The notes under the pieces: model-generated
What the model was told of the DNA's origin: nothing
Databases searched by the model: none
The model's input: the letters and a program-made list of their open reading frames with translations, nothing else
Shown: in pieces, positions 24,015 to 41,699 of the stretch
How the letters are laid out: the number at the start of each line of letters is the position of its first letter
Position numbering within the stretch: position 1 is the first letter of the stretch
Source: Chromera velia
Lineage: Eukaryota > Sar > Chromeraceae
Assembly (NCBI GenBank): GCA_018398765.1
Contig: JAHBMJ010001317.1
Location: 21,555 to 79,986 of the forward strand
Direction of reading: 5' to 3'
Length of the DNA stretch: 58,432 nucleotides
Translations under genes and position numbers: made by a program

Positions 24015-24286
24015 CTGATCAACGTTATCAGTTTTCTTTTGATCTTCCTCCCGTTCGGACACCCACCGACCAGACATCTGCCGAATACTTAGAGTTGCTG
24101 GTCGATTGGATTGAAATTGCTTCTTTGAAGGCTTTACAGAATTTTTTTAGACTTTTGGCAGTCGCTCTCAAGAAATCTGATCCTGCTCTCTACCAGAGAG
24201 TTAAGAGCCTGCAGCAAAAAAAAGTTTTCCCTCCAGTGAGAAAGGGGGCAAACGTCCCTGTAACTCTAAAGAAGCCTGCCCGGTGA
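24011..24286 (+). CDS. Small ORF overlapping the preceding one by ATGA
   Basis: The 91-residue product starts MTDQRYQFSFDLPPVRTP, has a central helix-prone stretch (ELLVDWIEIASLKALQNFF) and ends basic (VPVTLKKPAR). After its stop the next frame stays open as an acidic tail (NDVDNDDDEDGGNELEM) to a TAA near 24380. The order of ORFs in shifting frames suggests either a compact mobile element or a single decayed gene. The function is unknown. Confidence 0.35.
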   Translation: MTDQRYQFSFDLPPVRTPTDQTSAEYLELLVDWIEIASLKALQNFFRLLAVALKKSDPALYQRVKSLQQKKVFPPVRKGANVPVTLKKPAR

Positions 24287-25347
24287 GGGAGGAAGAAAAG
24301 AGGCAATGATAGGCAATGATGTTGACAACGATGACGATGAAGACGGTGGAAATGAATTGGAGATGGCCGGAGTACTATAAATATGTTGCTCGACGTATAT
24401 GTTACAGTACGTATGTATTGAGTCTCATATATATCTTTATATACATCCAATGATCAACGCTAATACTACGTTGTACTACGTTGTTTCGAATCTATCGATA
24501 TATTTTGATAGCGAGAATTTAACCCTCAATCATCACATCATCACATCACAGCTTTATTTGCACTTGTTTTTTTTTTTTGTAATAATATTCATTCATTCAA
24601 TAATTAAATAATTGATGTATTGATTAGTATTGTGGGAGGAATGTCATTGGCGTCAGCAGGGGGACTGGCGGCTAGCAAGCCCCCGCTGGGGAAAACGACT
24701 AGGCTTAAATGGCCTAGAAATTAATTCAACATAGACTAGGAATTGAGACTTCATGCATGAATATATGCATGAATAAACCCTACATAAAACTTGGGTGGAT
24801 AAACAAAAAATTAGTATTGTCGTTATGATATTGTGGTCGCCCGCGGGCTGCCCGGTATGGGCGGCTAGCGCTGCATGGCCGCTCGCCCATGCTCTCGCCC
24901 CGCTATGCAGATCGAGGCTCCGCGCCGGCGCCGCAATGAGATCTCGAGGACCAAGGTCCTTGTCCATGGGGGACAGGAATGGACAGGATCCATGGGAGAG
25001 GATGTCGACGGACAGTTGGTGACAGCGATCGAAGTAAGTCGTTGATGCCAGGCCGTTTCCGTCTCAACGTGTTGCCTCATTCTCTCCATTTTGGCTCAAC
25101 TCTCTGGTGTAACGGCAAAGGACAGCTAGATGCGCTGTAATGCCGCTTACCATTCAGGAGACGTATAGATCTTCCATTCATATTTCCTGTTGATTCGCTT
25201 TGACTTTTTTCCGGCTCAAGTGAGCTGCTCTGGGGAATTTTCTTCTTGCTCTTTATTTGTGGCTTTAAGAATTCAAGTGAGTACCCTCCTGTCCCGCAGT
25301 GGCGATCCTTAGCGCCGAGGGAGAAATTTTACGAGAAGAAATTCGAG
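24287..25347. other. Spacer upstream of the 1350-residue membrane protein gene
   Basis: The region is AT-rich to 24640, including an AATTTAACCCTCAATCATCA motif at 24516 that recurs near 39250 and 57225. Then comes a GC-rich block (24835-25080) with no convincing frame. An in-frame Met at 25246 could extend the next gene by 34 residues. Confidence 0.5.
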
Positions 25348-32139
<6,792 letters not shown>

Positions 32140-33821
32140 AACTTCTTTGGAGCTTTTATACATGCAAAAAACAACATTTCGTTTAAAACTAGGTGTAAAA
32201 CTTTCGTCACAGAGAGGGAAGAAAGTTTCGTCACATACGATGGGTTCGATTGTAACATCGGCGCAACTCTACGCGCAACTTTGAATTCAATGGATTCAAT
32301 GAAATAAAACAAGAAAAACTGAAAATCGCGGCGCCTTAGGGGAATTTATTCAAGGTAATTTATACCAAACGAACCAGTGTTTCGTAGTATAAGTACTGAT
32401 AATAGTCTGGTCTAGTAGTTTAGTACTAGGTCGGATATGATTCGATGATGTGAAAATGAATGCATGAAAAGAGAAAAGGTCTGGTATTCTATATGGTATT
32501 ATTGATACGTACTATTTGATATAATATTAGTTAGGATTACAGGATTACACACGATTATATTGTGTTCGGGGCCGGAGCCCTAGACCTGCGTGCCAGTTAT
32601 CTGACGTTCGCCTTGCACCATAAATTCATGCACATTACTCCACACCATATACGCATACATGCAATGACACGTCTCGTCACGACACATGGATTTCCTGCTT
32701 TGTACTTCAAAACCATTGCTACTGCCGACAAACATGAATGCAGTTGAATTACGGTCCCAAAATAATATTAAGTTATGCTTAATTTTTTCTGACGAAGTGT
32801 GAGTGAAAGACAGAGTGACAGAGGGCAGGGGTGGGCCAATAGCATGCATCCTCTATTATTTTTGCGACCTTATGCCTACGTACAGAGCCTCTCTCTCTTA
32901 CTCTTTTCATCTGATAAAGCATACCGATCAGATCTTCTACCTTGGAACGCGGCTCTCTGTTTCCTTTCTCTTTCTCTTCTTTGTTATAGACTTCTGCGGG
33001 CTGTTCGGCAGTCATATCTCGATTCTCGAAAAGCATGCTTAAGTTCCTCTTTACATCTCCTCCACACTCTTTGTCTCATCAAGATTCTTTTTGTACGTGT
33101 GTTCACATGGTAGTCTGCTTCGTTGACCAAAAAGGTGAACAGGGCCATTTTATCGATTTTTCTATCCCCTTCTGACTTTCTTACACGCTTTGCTCTTTTG
33201 TTTCTCTCGTCTGTCCACCCTTGTGTCAGATAGCCAATGCATTCTAATGCATTCCTCCCTTTCTCATTTGTGCACTGGGTATTCTGTGAGCACGTAGAGC
33301 TCATCCTCGAGGACTGAAAGGCTAAGCAAGTCAAAACAGAATGGATAAATACGTTTCTGCGGTACTCTTCCTTTTATGATGGTGAAGCTTCTTTCTCCAA
33401 ATCTTAATGCTGCTCTCCTTCTATGTACTGACCAAGGCGCCAGCTCGGTGTAGCAAGAGGGGGCTTTTCCAATATCCTCTTCTCTGATGCATGCACGAAG
33501 TGCACCAGTGTTTCTTTCTGCATTTTCTTCTTTCTCAAGGAAAGACCATAAATGAAGGCGCGGCTAGGCGATTTTCATTCTGAACCCCTCTGTACCAACC
33601 TGAAACCCCCTCGAACTGACTTAGTCTTACCTGTTCTTTTCTCTTTCTTGTCTTAATTGTTTGTTCCACCTGCCTCTTAAGCACTTTCTTCTTTCTTTTT
33701 TCCATCTCATGTACGTTTCTTTCTCTCAACCATCTAACTATAATTCTGTCTCTTGTCTCAAAAGAAGGCTGTTGGCCTGTCTGTGCTGGTGCTCTTCTTA
33801 TCTCAAACGGGTGTTCACCTC
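32140..33821. other. Intergenic DNA 3' of the membrane-protein gene
   Basis: The stretch to 32560 is AT-rich and holds the expected 3' untranslated region. The rest has no frame with protein-like composition and no recognisable RNA gene. Confidence 0.5.
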
Positions 33822-34389
33822 TGTTATACAGCGCTCTTGCACTCTCTTGTAAGTGGGGGAAGAACTCATATTGATGCATTTCCTTTCCCTTCAGTCTACT
33901 GTCCACTCCTCTCTGAACTGCATAGGACGTTTTATTATGTGGCTGCCAAACACACCGTATTTGCAAGTGGACTTATAGTGGGAACTAGGGGGCCGTACTT
34001 GGTCTTATATGTAAATTCTACTCCAATTTCCGTCATCTTGAATAGGAACCTAAATGATTGATATACACAAACGGCTGAAACTATCAGATAAAGCATATCA
34101 TGCTGAATCATGTTGGGCGGTTTACATCTGTGCAATCATAATATTAGGCTACATTGTGGTGTCTCAAAGTTCAATGATGTCATGTCGCCAGGTTTTGTTG
34201 GGTGTTGGGCTGTGTTAGGCCTGTTGAGCGGTGCCCAACAGTACAAATACCCCAACAGTAGCCCAACATCACTTTAAAGTGCACAACAGACATTGTAGAG
34301 CTTTTTAGACCAACTAAAAAGCACGTAATCAAGATAACCAAAATTGAGAGAGATAGATAGATATTGAGAGAGAGAGAGAGAGAGAGAGA
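33822..34389. repeat. Direct duplication, copy 1 (568 bp)
   Basis: Starts TGTTATACAGCGCTCTTG and ends in a (GA)n tract. It matches 34494-35061 at a constant offset of 672 with no difference that I can see. It contains TGTTGGGC and GCCCAACA words in both orientations (34197-34268). Confidence 0.92.
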
Positions 34390-34492
34390 CAGAAGGGGGG
34401 GAGGGGGGGGAGATCGAGAGAGATCAAGAGAGATAGATAGATGTTGAGAGAGAGAGAGAGAGTAGGAGAGAGAGACTAGGAGAGAGAGAGAA

Positions 34493-34493
34493 N
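34493..34493. other. Unresolved base N between the two copies of a duplication
   Basis: The single N directly precedes copy 2 and follows a GA-rich run. It marks a likely contig join or consensus failure. Confidence 0.95.
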
Positions 34494-35061
34494 TGTTATA
34501 CAGCGCTCTTGCACTCTCTTGTAAGTGGGGGAAGAACTCATATTGATGCATTTCCTTTCCCTTCAGTCTACTGTCCACTCCTCTCTGAACTGCATAGGAC
34601 GTTTTATTATGTGGCTGCCAAACACACCGTATTTGCAAGTGGACTTATAGTGGGAACTAGGGGGCCGTACTTGGTCTTATATGTAAATTCTACTCCAATT
34701 TCCGTCATCTTGAATAGGAACCTAAATGATTGATATACACAAACGGCTGAAACTATCAGATAAAGCATATCATGCTGAATCATGTTGGGCGGTTTACATC
34801 TGTGCAATCATAATATTAGGCTACATTGTGGTGTCTCAAAGTTCAATGATGTCATGTCGCCAGGTTTTGTTGGGTGTTGGGCTGTGTTAGGCCTGTTGAG
34901 CGGTGCCCAACAGTACAAATACCCCAACAGTAGCCCAACATCACTTTAAAGTGCACAACAGACATTGTAGAGCTTTTTAGACCAACTAAAAAGCACGTAA
35001 TCAAGATAACCAAAATTGAGAGAGATAGATAGATATTGAGAGAGAGAGAGAGAGAGAGAGA
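34494..35061. repeat. Direct duplication, copy 2 (568 bp)
   Basis: The same sequence as 33822-34389, beginning immediately after the N. After its terminal (GA)n tract it runs into the inverted-repeat element at 35063, while copy 1 runs into other GA/GGGGGGA sequence. Confidence 0.92.
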
Positions 35062-35062
35062 G

Positions 35063-35298
35063 CTAGGCGTCGGCTAAAGAAAAAAAAAAAAGATCCCCCG
35101 AAACCCTTTGCTTTTTTTCTTTTTTTGTTTCCTTCCTTAGTCAAACAACTGTTGTTTGAGTGTTGCACAAGTGTTGTTCATGTGTTGCACAACTGTTGCT
35201 GAGTGTTGTTCAGGGTTAAAAAGTAAAAAAGAAAAAAAAAAAAAGAACTCCCTCGATCGCTTATTTTCTTTCTTTTTTTTTCTTTAGCCGACGCCTAG
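35063..35298. mobile_element. MITE-like element, CTAGGCG family, copy 1
   Basis: The 236-bp element has perfect terminal inverted repeats CTAGGCGTCGGCTAAAGA, followed inward by A and T runs. It is non-coding, with TGTTG-rich internal sequence. Both flanks are GA-repeat (AGAGAGAG left, AGAGAGAC right), so insertion into a (GA)n tract with an 8-bp duplication is plausible. Confidence 0.75.
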
Positions 35299-36193
35299 AG
35301 AGAGACACGCAGTAAGAAAGACAAAGAGAGAGAAGAGAGGAGGGAGAGCACGAGCACAACACAAGCAAACGAAACTCATAGTTGTTCATTGTCGCAATAT
35401 GTATTCGTCACCAAAGCAGTACTGCTGACATCTTACTGGCTTTTCACAGTAAAACAGTCCCACGTGCACAGGCAATCAAAACGGGATGCAGAGAAGGACT
35501 TGATCCTTCGATGACACCATTGCAACCGCTCTTGCAATCCAAAGTGTCCACGTACATTGTCAAGCAATGTACAAAACTAAATACAAAACTGAGGGACTCG
35601 ATCCGTCACGCAACTACACGCAACAAAGATTGTAGACAAACATAATGAAGACAAGTCGCACACAAGACGCAGTTAGAGCATCCAACTCTGTGGTGCGGAT
35701 CTGAGTCAAGCCCATATTGTTGTTGACCTTCTCAACATGCAGTCAGTGCCCGTCAGTACCTGATACTTGACCGCCACATTAATTCATCCGTGCATCGATC
35801 GACGTCTTTTTGAATCTGATCCTAACTCTCTCCATGCAGAGACGTCCATGCGTAAGCCATATGCATGCGACATACAGAATGCAACATGCAATTCCTTGCT
35901 ACTTCTTCAAGTCCTCATGCACCAAGCCAGTGTGGTGCCGGTCGAGGGGCACACGCGGTGAACTGTTTGGTGCGCACCTATGCACCTTGAAACCTTTCAC
36001 TCAACATTGTTTGTTCAATACTTTTCTCTCCTCTCCTCACTCGCGCTTTGTCGGCTCTTTCTCCTTGCTATTCCCTCTTCTCCCTTTCCTCGACTCCCAC
36101 AAAATCATTTTCCTGCTGACTCTCATAATGCCATGGATATCTCACCCACCAACATCCGAAAGGATGAAGATTTGGTCAAGAGTATGTTTTTTG
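35299..36193. other. Intergenic region 3' of the BTB-like gene
   Basis: No open frame with convincing protein character was found and no RNA gene was recognised. The 3' untranslated region of the minus-strand BTB-like gene should lie just left of 36194. Confidence 0.5.
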
Positions 36194-36994
36194 TTATCCC
36201 TCCAACTGTGCCATGATGTAGCGACGACCCCGGCAACAATCGCACAGCTGCAAGAATCCTCCCCCAAAGCCTGACGGCGCCTTTGGACATTTTTTCTCCC
36301 GGGAGAGTTCTTTACACGTCTGAGCCGACCGACGCAGCCTTTCCACTTCGGCGCCACTGTCGCGACTCTTCTGGTCACTGATGGAGAGGAGCCGCACGAG
36401 GATTTGTGGGGGGAATCTAGTCAGCAGTTCGGTGGCACCTTGGTCTTTGACCTTCGGTAGCGTGGCCTGAACGACTTTCAGCATCGGGAAGTCGGGGGAC
36501 TCGAAGATGTACGCGTGTGGTTTCAGTCCAAAGAGAAAAGGGACGACATCCAGCGACCACTGCGCAGGACTATTGTAGAGCGTCTGCAAGATGAGGTCCA
36601 CATGAGTCTGCATCTGGAAATAGTCACACATCTTCAGCAGCGCAAAGAGACTGTTGGGGTCCCCAATTTCCGGGAAGCTGGTCCAGAGACCACGGAAGGT
36701 GCTCTTCAAGACCGGCTCAGACTGAGACAGCAACGAGTAAAGTTGTCTGAAGGTCTCAGGACGCAGCCCTTCTTCCCTGATTCTGATTACCCCCTTCCTT
36801 TCAGCCTCTGCACCCTCCCTGAAGTGCCCCGACTCAAGCATTGCCTTGAAGTACTCCGAGTGCTCCACAAGCAGGGCCCTGCTGCACATTACCGTCTCCT
36901 CGCCGTCTCGCAAGACGACGCTCACACAGACACCACACATCCTCAGCAGACTACGTTTGAGATCCTCCGCCGCTGCCCGAAAACACACAAACAT
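36194..36994 (-). CDS. BTB/POZ-like domain protein, single exon
   Basis: A 266-residue frame starts at an ATG at 36994 (MFVCFRAAAEDLKRS). The same frame stays open upstream to 37261, but that part is Cys/His/Met-rich repeat translation, so I prefer the later start. Residues 20-115 read as a BTB fold: VSVVLRDG, then a CSRALLVEHSEYFKAMLESG strand-helix like the HR.VL...S.YF..M signature, then a Phe-rich helix (ETFRQLYSLL). A second helical stretch (LFALLKMCDYFQMQ) resembles the end of the domain. The C-terminus has a Cys-rich CDCC motif. BTB proteins usually dimerise and often serve as cullin-3 adaptors; that role is inference here. It is head-to-head with the ARF-like gene. Confidence 0.68.
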   Translation of the reverse strand: MFVCFRAAAEDLKRSLLRMCGVCVSVVLRDGEETVMCSRALLVEHSEYFKAMLESGHFREGAEAERKGVIRIREEGLRPETFRQLYSLLSQSEPVLKSTFRGLWTSFPEIGDPNSLFALLKMCDYFQMQTHVDLILQTLYNSPAQWSLDVVPFLFGLKPHAYIFESPDFPMLKVVQATLPKVKDQGATELLTRFPPQILVRLLSISDQKSRDSGAEVERLRRSAQTCKELSREKKCPKAPSGFGGGFLQLCDCCRGRRYIMAQLEG

Positions 36995-37486
36995 TGAAGC
37001 GTGTGTAGCACGTGTGTGGATGAGCACTTTTACACGTATATAGACGGAGGAACTCGAGGCTACATGCATTCGAACTGACATTGCCTGACAAAAAGCTTTT
37101 ATACTCAAGACGTACACATGCATGCATCGACGAATCCCCGGCCGGCCCCGGCTGCCTAGCTCCGAGTTATGCATACTATTCGGATTTTGATGGGCCTTTC
37201 TGACGCTGGCCTTGCACAGGAATCGGTATGAAATCGGCTCGGTGCATCCATGCACGTACAATTAAGCACATGCACATTGCGCTCATGCTTCCCCCCCTTT
37301 AATATAATAGAAAAGCAAGATGGGGAATATATATATATAGAACCATGCATCTGAAGTCTGAAGAAAAGGGGCCGGGCAGCTGTATCCTCATGACTCAAGT
37401 TCTCTCAGACTTCCAGCAAGCACACTTGATCGCTCTCCTGACTGTATGTATTAATATCCACTTGCTGCATGGTCTGATCGAACAGC
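36995..37486. other. Short divergent promoter region between the BTB-like and ARF-like genes
   Basis: About 490 bases with GCATGCATCG and GGCCGG palindromes and a short (TA)n near 37329. It probably carries both promoters. No defined site could be named. Confidence 0.45.
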
Positions 37487-38205
37487 ATGGGTTTCATCCT
37501 TTCTAAATTCGCTCGCATGCTGGCTTCTGGCACCCAATGCCGCACATTGATGATCGGCCTTGATGCTGCCGGAAAGACCACAATTCTCTACAAAATGAGA
37601 GTTGACGAGAACCATGAGGCGGTCCCCATAGGTGGTCCACGCCGTCCACCCATCGGTGAGTTTGCATGGGCGAGTGGAGCATGCGGCTCCATCCCGCCTG
37701 CACTTGCGTATCTTCTGCAATTCTCTGCCGCCTTTACAGGTGCTGCTTTATCAGCTGATCACCCTATGCCTTCATAACCTTCCCGTTTTGTCTGTTGTGT
37801 GCAGAACTCGCTGTGGAAGAAGTGAGCTGCCGGAACATGAATCTGACTGTTTGTGACCTTGGAGGACAAACAAGGATTGACGCTTTGCGGAGATATAATT
37901 ACCTCCAGGGCACCGACCTTGTGATCTTTGTGGTGGACTCGGCTGACAGAGACCGAATCGAGGAGGCAGCCAAGGAACTCCACGCAGTGTTTCAGGCGGA
38001 GGAGCTGCCGGGCGCCCAGCTTCTCGTGTACGCCAACAAGCAGGATATTCCCAACGCCATGTCCGGTACCGAAGTGGCAAATAAGCTGAGGCTGTCAGAG
38101 CTTGGCAAATGTCGTAACTGGCATGTTCAGCCGTTGGTCGCAGTGAGGGGGGATGGTTTGTTTGAGGGTCTTGACTGGGCTGCTGGTATCATGGCGAAGC
38201 GTTGA
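37487..38205 (+). CDS. ARF/ARL-family small GTPase with degenerate switch I
   Basis: Exon 1 is 37487-37655 (donor GTGAGT) or 37487-37631 (donor GTGGTC). Exon 2 is 37805-38205 (acceptor GTGTGCAG). Both donors are phase 1 and give 189 or 181 residues; canonical ARF is 181. The N-terminus MGFILSKFAR keeps Gly2 for myristoylation. The P-loop is GLDAAGKTT, switch II is DLGGQ with the catalytic Gln, NKQD is intact, and the end reads GDGLFEGLDW. In ARF the switch I region reads IPTIGFNVE. Here it reads RPPIELAVE or VPIELAVE depending on the donor, so the Mg-coordinating Thr and the Gly-Phe-Asn are lost. The G5 motif CATSG is changed to VAVRG. It is clearly an ARF-family protein, probably membrane-associated, but its nucleotide cycle may be altered. 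Confidence 0.9.
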
Positions 38206-39221
38206 ATGGGTGGATGAGGGGCTCCATGCTTGGGTGTGGTAGTGGGGGGGTGCAGACATTCAAGTTGACAATTAGTGCGCACTGAAAAGACCTTGCATGG
38301 CATTGTATACATAGATGGTAGTGTGTAACGCGGACCGCCCGTTTCCGAATTGCACAGTGCGTCTATCAACTTGAAGTCTGATCATCCAGAATCTAAGTGC
38401 AACAATGATGCAGAGGCCTGAGAGGCGGAGAACCTTAAATTTTTCTGATCGACTTGCTTTCAAATTCACGATCCTTAAGTGGTGAATACCTGTTGCATGC
38501 CCTCGATCTGAAGGATTAGTTTGTAAAAGTGAAATCAATGTTTCATTATTTTTGCTGTACGTTGGTTCCTTGGACAATTGCACGTAAAATGAGTTCTAAA
38601 CATGTTTTAATTCAAATTCCTAGTAGTATGTCCGGACCTATGATAATCATTTTGAATTGACTGAGAACTTCAATTGTTTTTAAAACTAGATTAAAAGCTG
38701 CGGTGCATTCAAAATAATATTATATCATGAATCGAAGTCTAGATAAAAACTAGGATAAAAAAAGATTAAAGGTTTAAAAGCTACTAGGAGATTAAGACTT
38801 TTCGATTAATATATTTCCCCCCCTGATTTTAAAAGCAATAATGCTAAATACATATATACACCACAACAAAACTTGCATGAACATGGACTGTCAGGAGCTA
38901 GACTCCGATGGCTATAGTCATTCATTCATTTATTCATTCATTCATTCATACCATGAAATTTTAAATTCAAAATCATAACACATCATGACAGCTAGCATGA
39001 CAGTCAATTAACAAGCCACGTAAATTAAATCATGCAAAATATCTGCCCGGTGGATTGCAAATCAGCAAAGTCCAAACGTTTAGAAGTTAAAAGTTTTTTT
39101 CCTGGTTCTTTTAGATATGGTAAGATATGGAATAACTTTTTTCCGCTTTTGAGTGAAACAAAGCCTAAACACGCCACTGCGGTACGCGTAATCAATAGTG
39201 GCTAAGTGTGTGTGACTTGGG

Positions 39222-39268
39222 ATAATTTTAGCATCGCTAAATCTAGGATTTAAACCTCAATCATCACT
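39222..39268. repeat. Dispersed repeat word, copy near 39.2 kb
   Basis: CGCTAAATCTAGGATTTAAA followed by CCTCAATCATCAC is shared almost exactly with 57192-57238 and partly with 24513-24540. A weaker match (CTTGGGAT) lies just upstream in both the 39 and 57 kb copies. Confidence 0.75.
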
Positions 39269-39365
39269 AGTACGTTTAGTTTAATTGGTAACACTAGATA
39301 AAACCTAGGATGAAACTAGATGAAACCTCTTAGTAACTTATAGATCATTCATAACATAACTAGTA

Positions 39366-39621
39366 CTAGGCGCCGCACATAAAAAAAAAGAAAAAAAAAT
39401 TAGGCGTCCTAAACTTTTAAAGTTACTTTTTTTTTCTTTTTTTTGTCAAAAGTTATAAGTTCACATTTTGTATGGAAAAGTAAGTTTCAGAGTTTAAAGT
39501 GCCAGTGATTCTTTTCCTTTTGGAGGGCCAATGGAGGCACTTGAAATAAAAAAATATAAAAAAAAATAAAAAAAAAATTAGGCCTTCCCAACTTTTTTTT
39601 TTTTCTATGTACGGCGCCTAG
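39366..39621. mobile_element. MITE-like element, CTAGGCG family, copy 2, with 8-bp target duplication
   Basis: The 256-bp element has terminal inverted repeats CTAGGCGCCGCACATA / CTAGGCGCCGTACATA (one mismatch) and A/T-run interiors. It is flanked on both sides by AACTAGTA, an 8-bp direct repeat typical of hAT-type transposition. It shares CTAGGCG termini and layout with 35063-35298. It encodes nothing. Confidence 0.82.
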
Positions 39622-40525
39622 AACTAGTATAACATACTAAGGTGATCCAAATGTCCGGTGTGGAGCTGTAAACGCATATTTTGGAGATCTCTATAGCTTC
39701 AAACCATCTCCATCACCATGGGCAATTTATAGCATGATGCATATCAGGGAAAACTTTCATTGCAACTTTGAAGCTAGCTTTGAAGCCAGAAGAAAATTTA
39801 GACAGGCTTCAGGCCCTAATCGAGGTAACTTCAAGCAATTTAAGTTTCCCATCCGGAGTGATGGCGTATTTCATTTTGACTAGTGAGGTCTTGTGAGAGA
39901 ACTCACGCTGTTGGTTGGAAGGCGCTTCTGTGCGAACACATGCATGGCAAGAGAGAAAGAGAAGGAGAGACGGCCGTTGGGAGGACTGAAGAAGGAACGG
40001 ACCACGAACAAGACGGCCAAGCCAGACCTGTAAACAAATTCACTCAACGATCGATCGAAGTTCTGCTACGTTCAATGATCCAAACTCAAATCGATTCAGA
40101 TGTTCCCATTTCCCTCCATGTCTCCTTCTCTTGGTTTTGAATTAATTGTTACAAGCTCCACAACGGAGGCATCCATTTATTCATTCATGCATGTATGCAC
40201 TCACATGCAAAACATCCAGATGCATTGTTAAGCGACAAGGTCGCGTTTGAGGCACACCCCGCACGATGCACATAGATCGGAAAGGAACGAGGGCAGAAAG
40301 AAGCACGACAAAGGAAGGAAAGACAAAAGGGCCCGCCCAGCCTGGAAGGACAGTGGAAGGCAGGAGCCTTAATTGAGGAGGCGGAAGTGTCTGTCAATCA
40401 CTCTTTGACTTTAGTGAGGAAGAGTCCGATCAGGAGAGGGCAGGTTTTCGGTAGCAACAAAGGAATGAAGGAGGAGAAAAGGAAGGAAGAGCCTCAGGCC
40501 TGCCTGCATTCAGGGCCGTTCGCCC

Positions 40526-40569
<44 letters not shown>

Positions 40570-41699
40570 CGCTCGAAAATTCGGCCCTTCCTTCTCGACT
40601 TCTCCACTCATGTTCTTCTTCAATCCCCCCTTTGTTGTCTTACCCTCGTACTCACCGACCCAAATCCCCCCCCACCTATGAGGCACGACGATCCATCCAT
40701 CCAGCCAGCGAGCCAGCCAGCGGATTTTTTGATTGGATATGTACAAATAAATATTCGATCGATCTGGCAGGACCTGGAAGTTGAAGGAAGGAAGAACAAC
40801 CGCCCTCCTGCCTCGATCGATCGAGCTTTCACGATGATGCGCATGCCCCTCCCCTATGCCATCGAGAGAGAAGAAAAACCGCAGTTGCACTCACTCCCTC
40901 ACCCATGCGAGTGAGTACTCACGTGAGCGATCCATCAGGGAAGGGAGGGAGGGGCCTAGACGATAGAGAGCAGAAGTACAGAGAGAGAGAGAAAGGAAGA
41001 AAGAAAGAAGGATCTCGGATGGAACACACCGGACCGAGACCGATACGACAAAAGTCTGTTTGCTGCAAAGAAGACCGACCACCCGTGTGTCCCCTCTTTT
41101 CCTGCCCTGACTGTTCCTCCCTGACACCCCTTCATTCATTCACCTTTACAGTTGCCCCCTGGGTCAAAAATCCCCTGCCTGCAGGACGCACGCATCATCG
41201 TACAGCCTCCCTTTCGATCGACCCATCAACCGATCGACCAAACGCCCCAGAGGGAGGAAGGGATTGAGAACGAAAAAAAGGGGGGGGGGGTTCGTGCAGG
41301 AGGAACAAGCAGCTGGAGACGAGGCAAGATCGAAAGAAAGGAAGGAAGGAAGGAAGGAAGAAAGGAAGGAGGGAAGAAACAGAACCCGAAATGGCAATAA
41401 TTGAAAACTGTTCAGATCAGAGCAAAGTAGAGAGAGAACGAAGAAAAGAACAGAATCATTTGCCCACCCCACCTTTATAGATACCAGCAAACCAACCAAA
41501 CAACCAACCAATGAGGCAACAACCGGCCGGCAAGTTCAGAGGCCCCCTCCACCCTCCCCAACCACGTGATGCAGCCAGACACGGAATACAGATCAACAGC
41601 AGCGCTGCCTGATCACCATAATCAGACAGGCAGGCCACTTGACTACCCTACAATCCCCTCAATTCCTTACAATTTCCTTATCGCTTCCCATCAAAATAA

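Larger units (their letters stand above)
38206..41699. other. Repeat-rich intergenic region
   Basis: From 38.6 to 39.9 kb the DNA is AT-rich with TTCA/ATTC arrays (38929-38949), CTAG words and the MITE at 39366. From 39.9 kb it turns purine-rich with (CA)n at 40533-40561 and (AAGG)n at 41337-41373. Open frames are repeat-driven. No exon could be supported. The 3' untranslated region of the 41700-45731 gene should lie just left of 41700. Confidence 0.55.

Noticed and set aside
33535-34638. Minus-strand frames of 143 and 152 codons, sharing one end sequence
   Set aside because: They arise from the direct duplication, and one reads through GA-repeats and the N. The shared part is not supported by splice sites.
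36995-37261. 89-codon N-terminal extension of the BTB-like gene
   Set aside because: It is in frame, but the residues come from GCATGCATG and TATA-type intergenic sequence. The BTB domain starts naturally after the Met at 36994.
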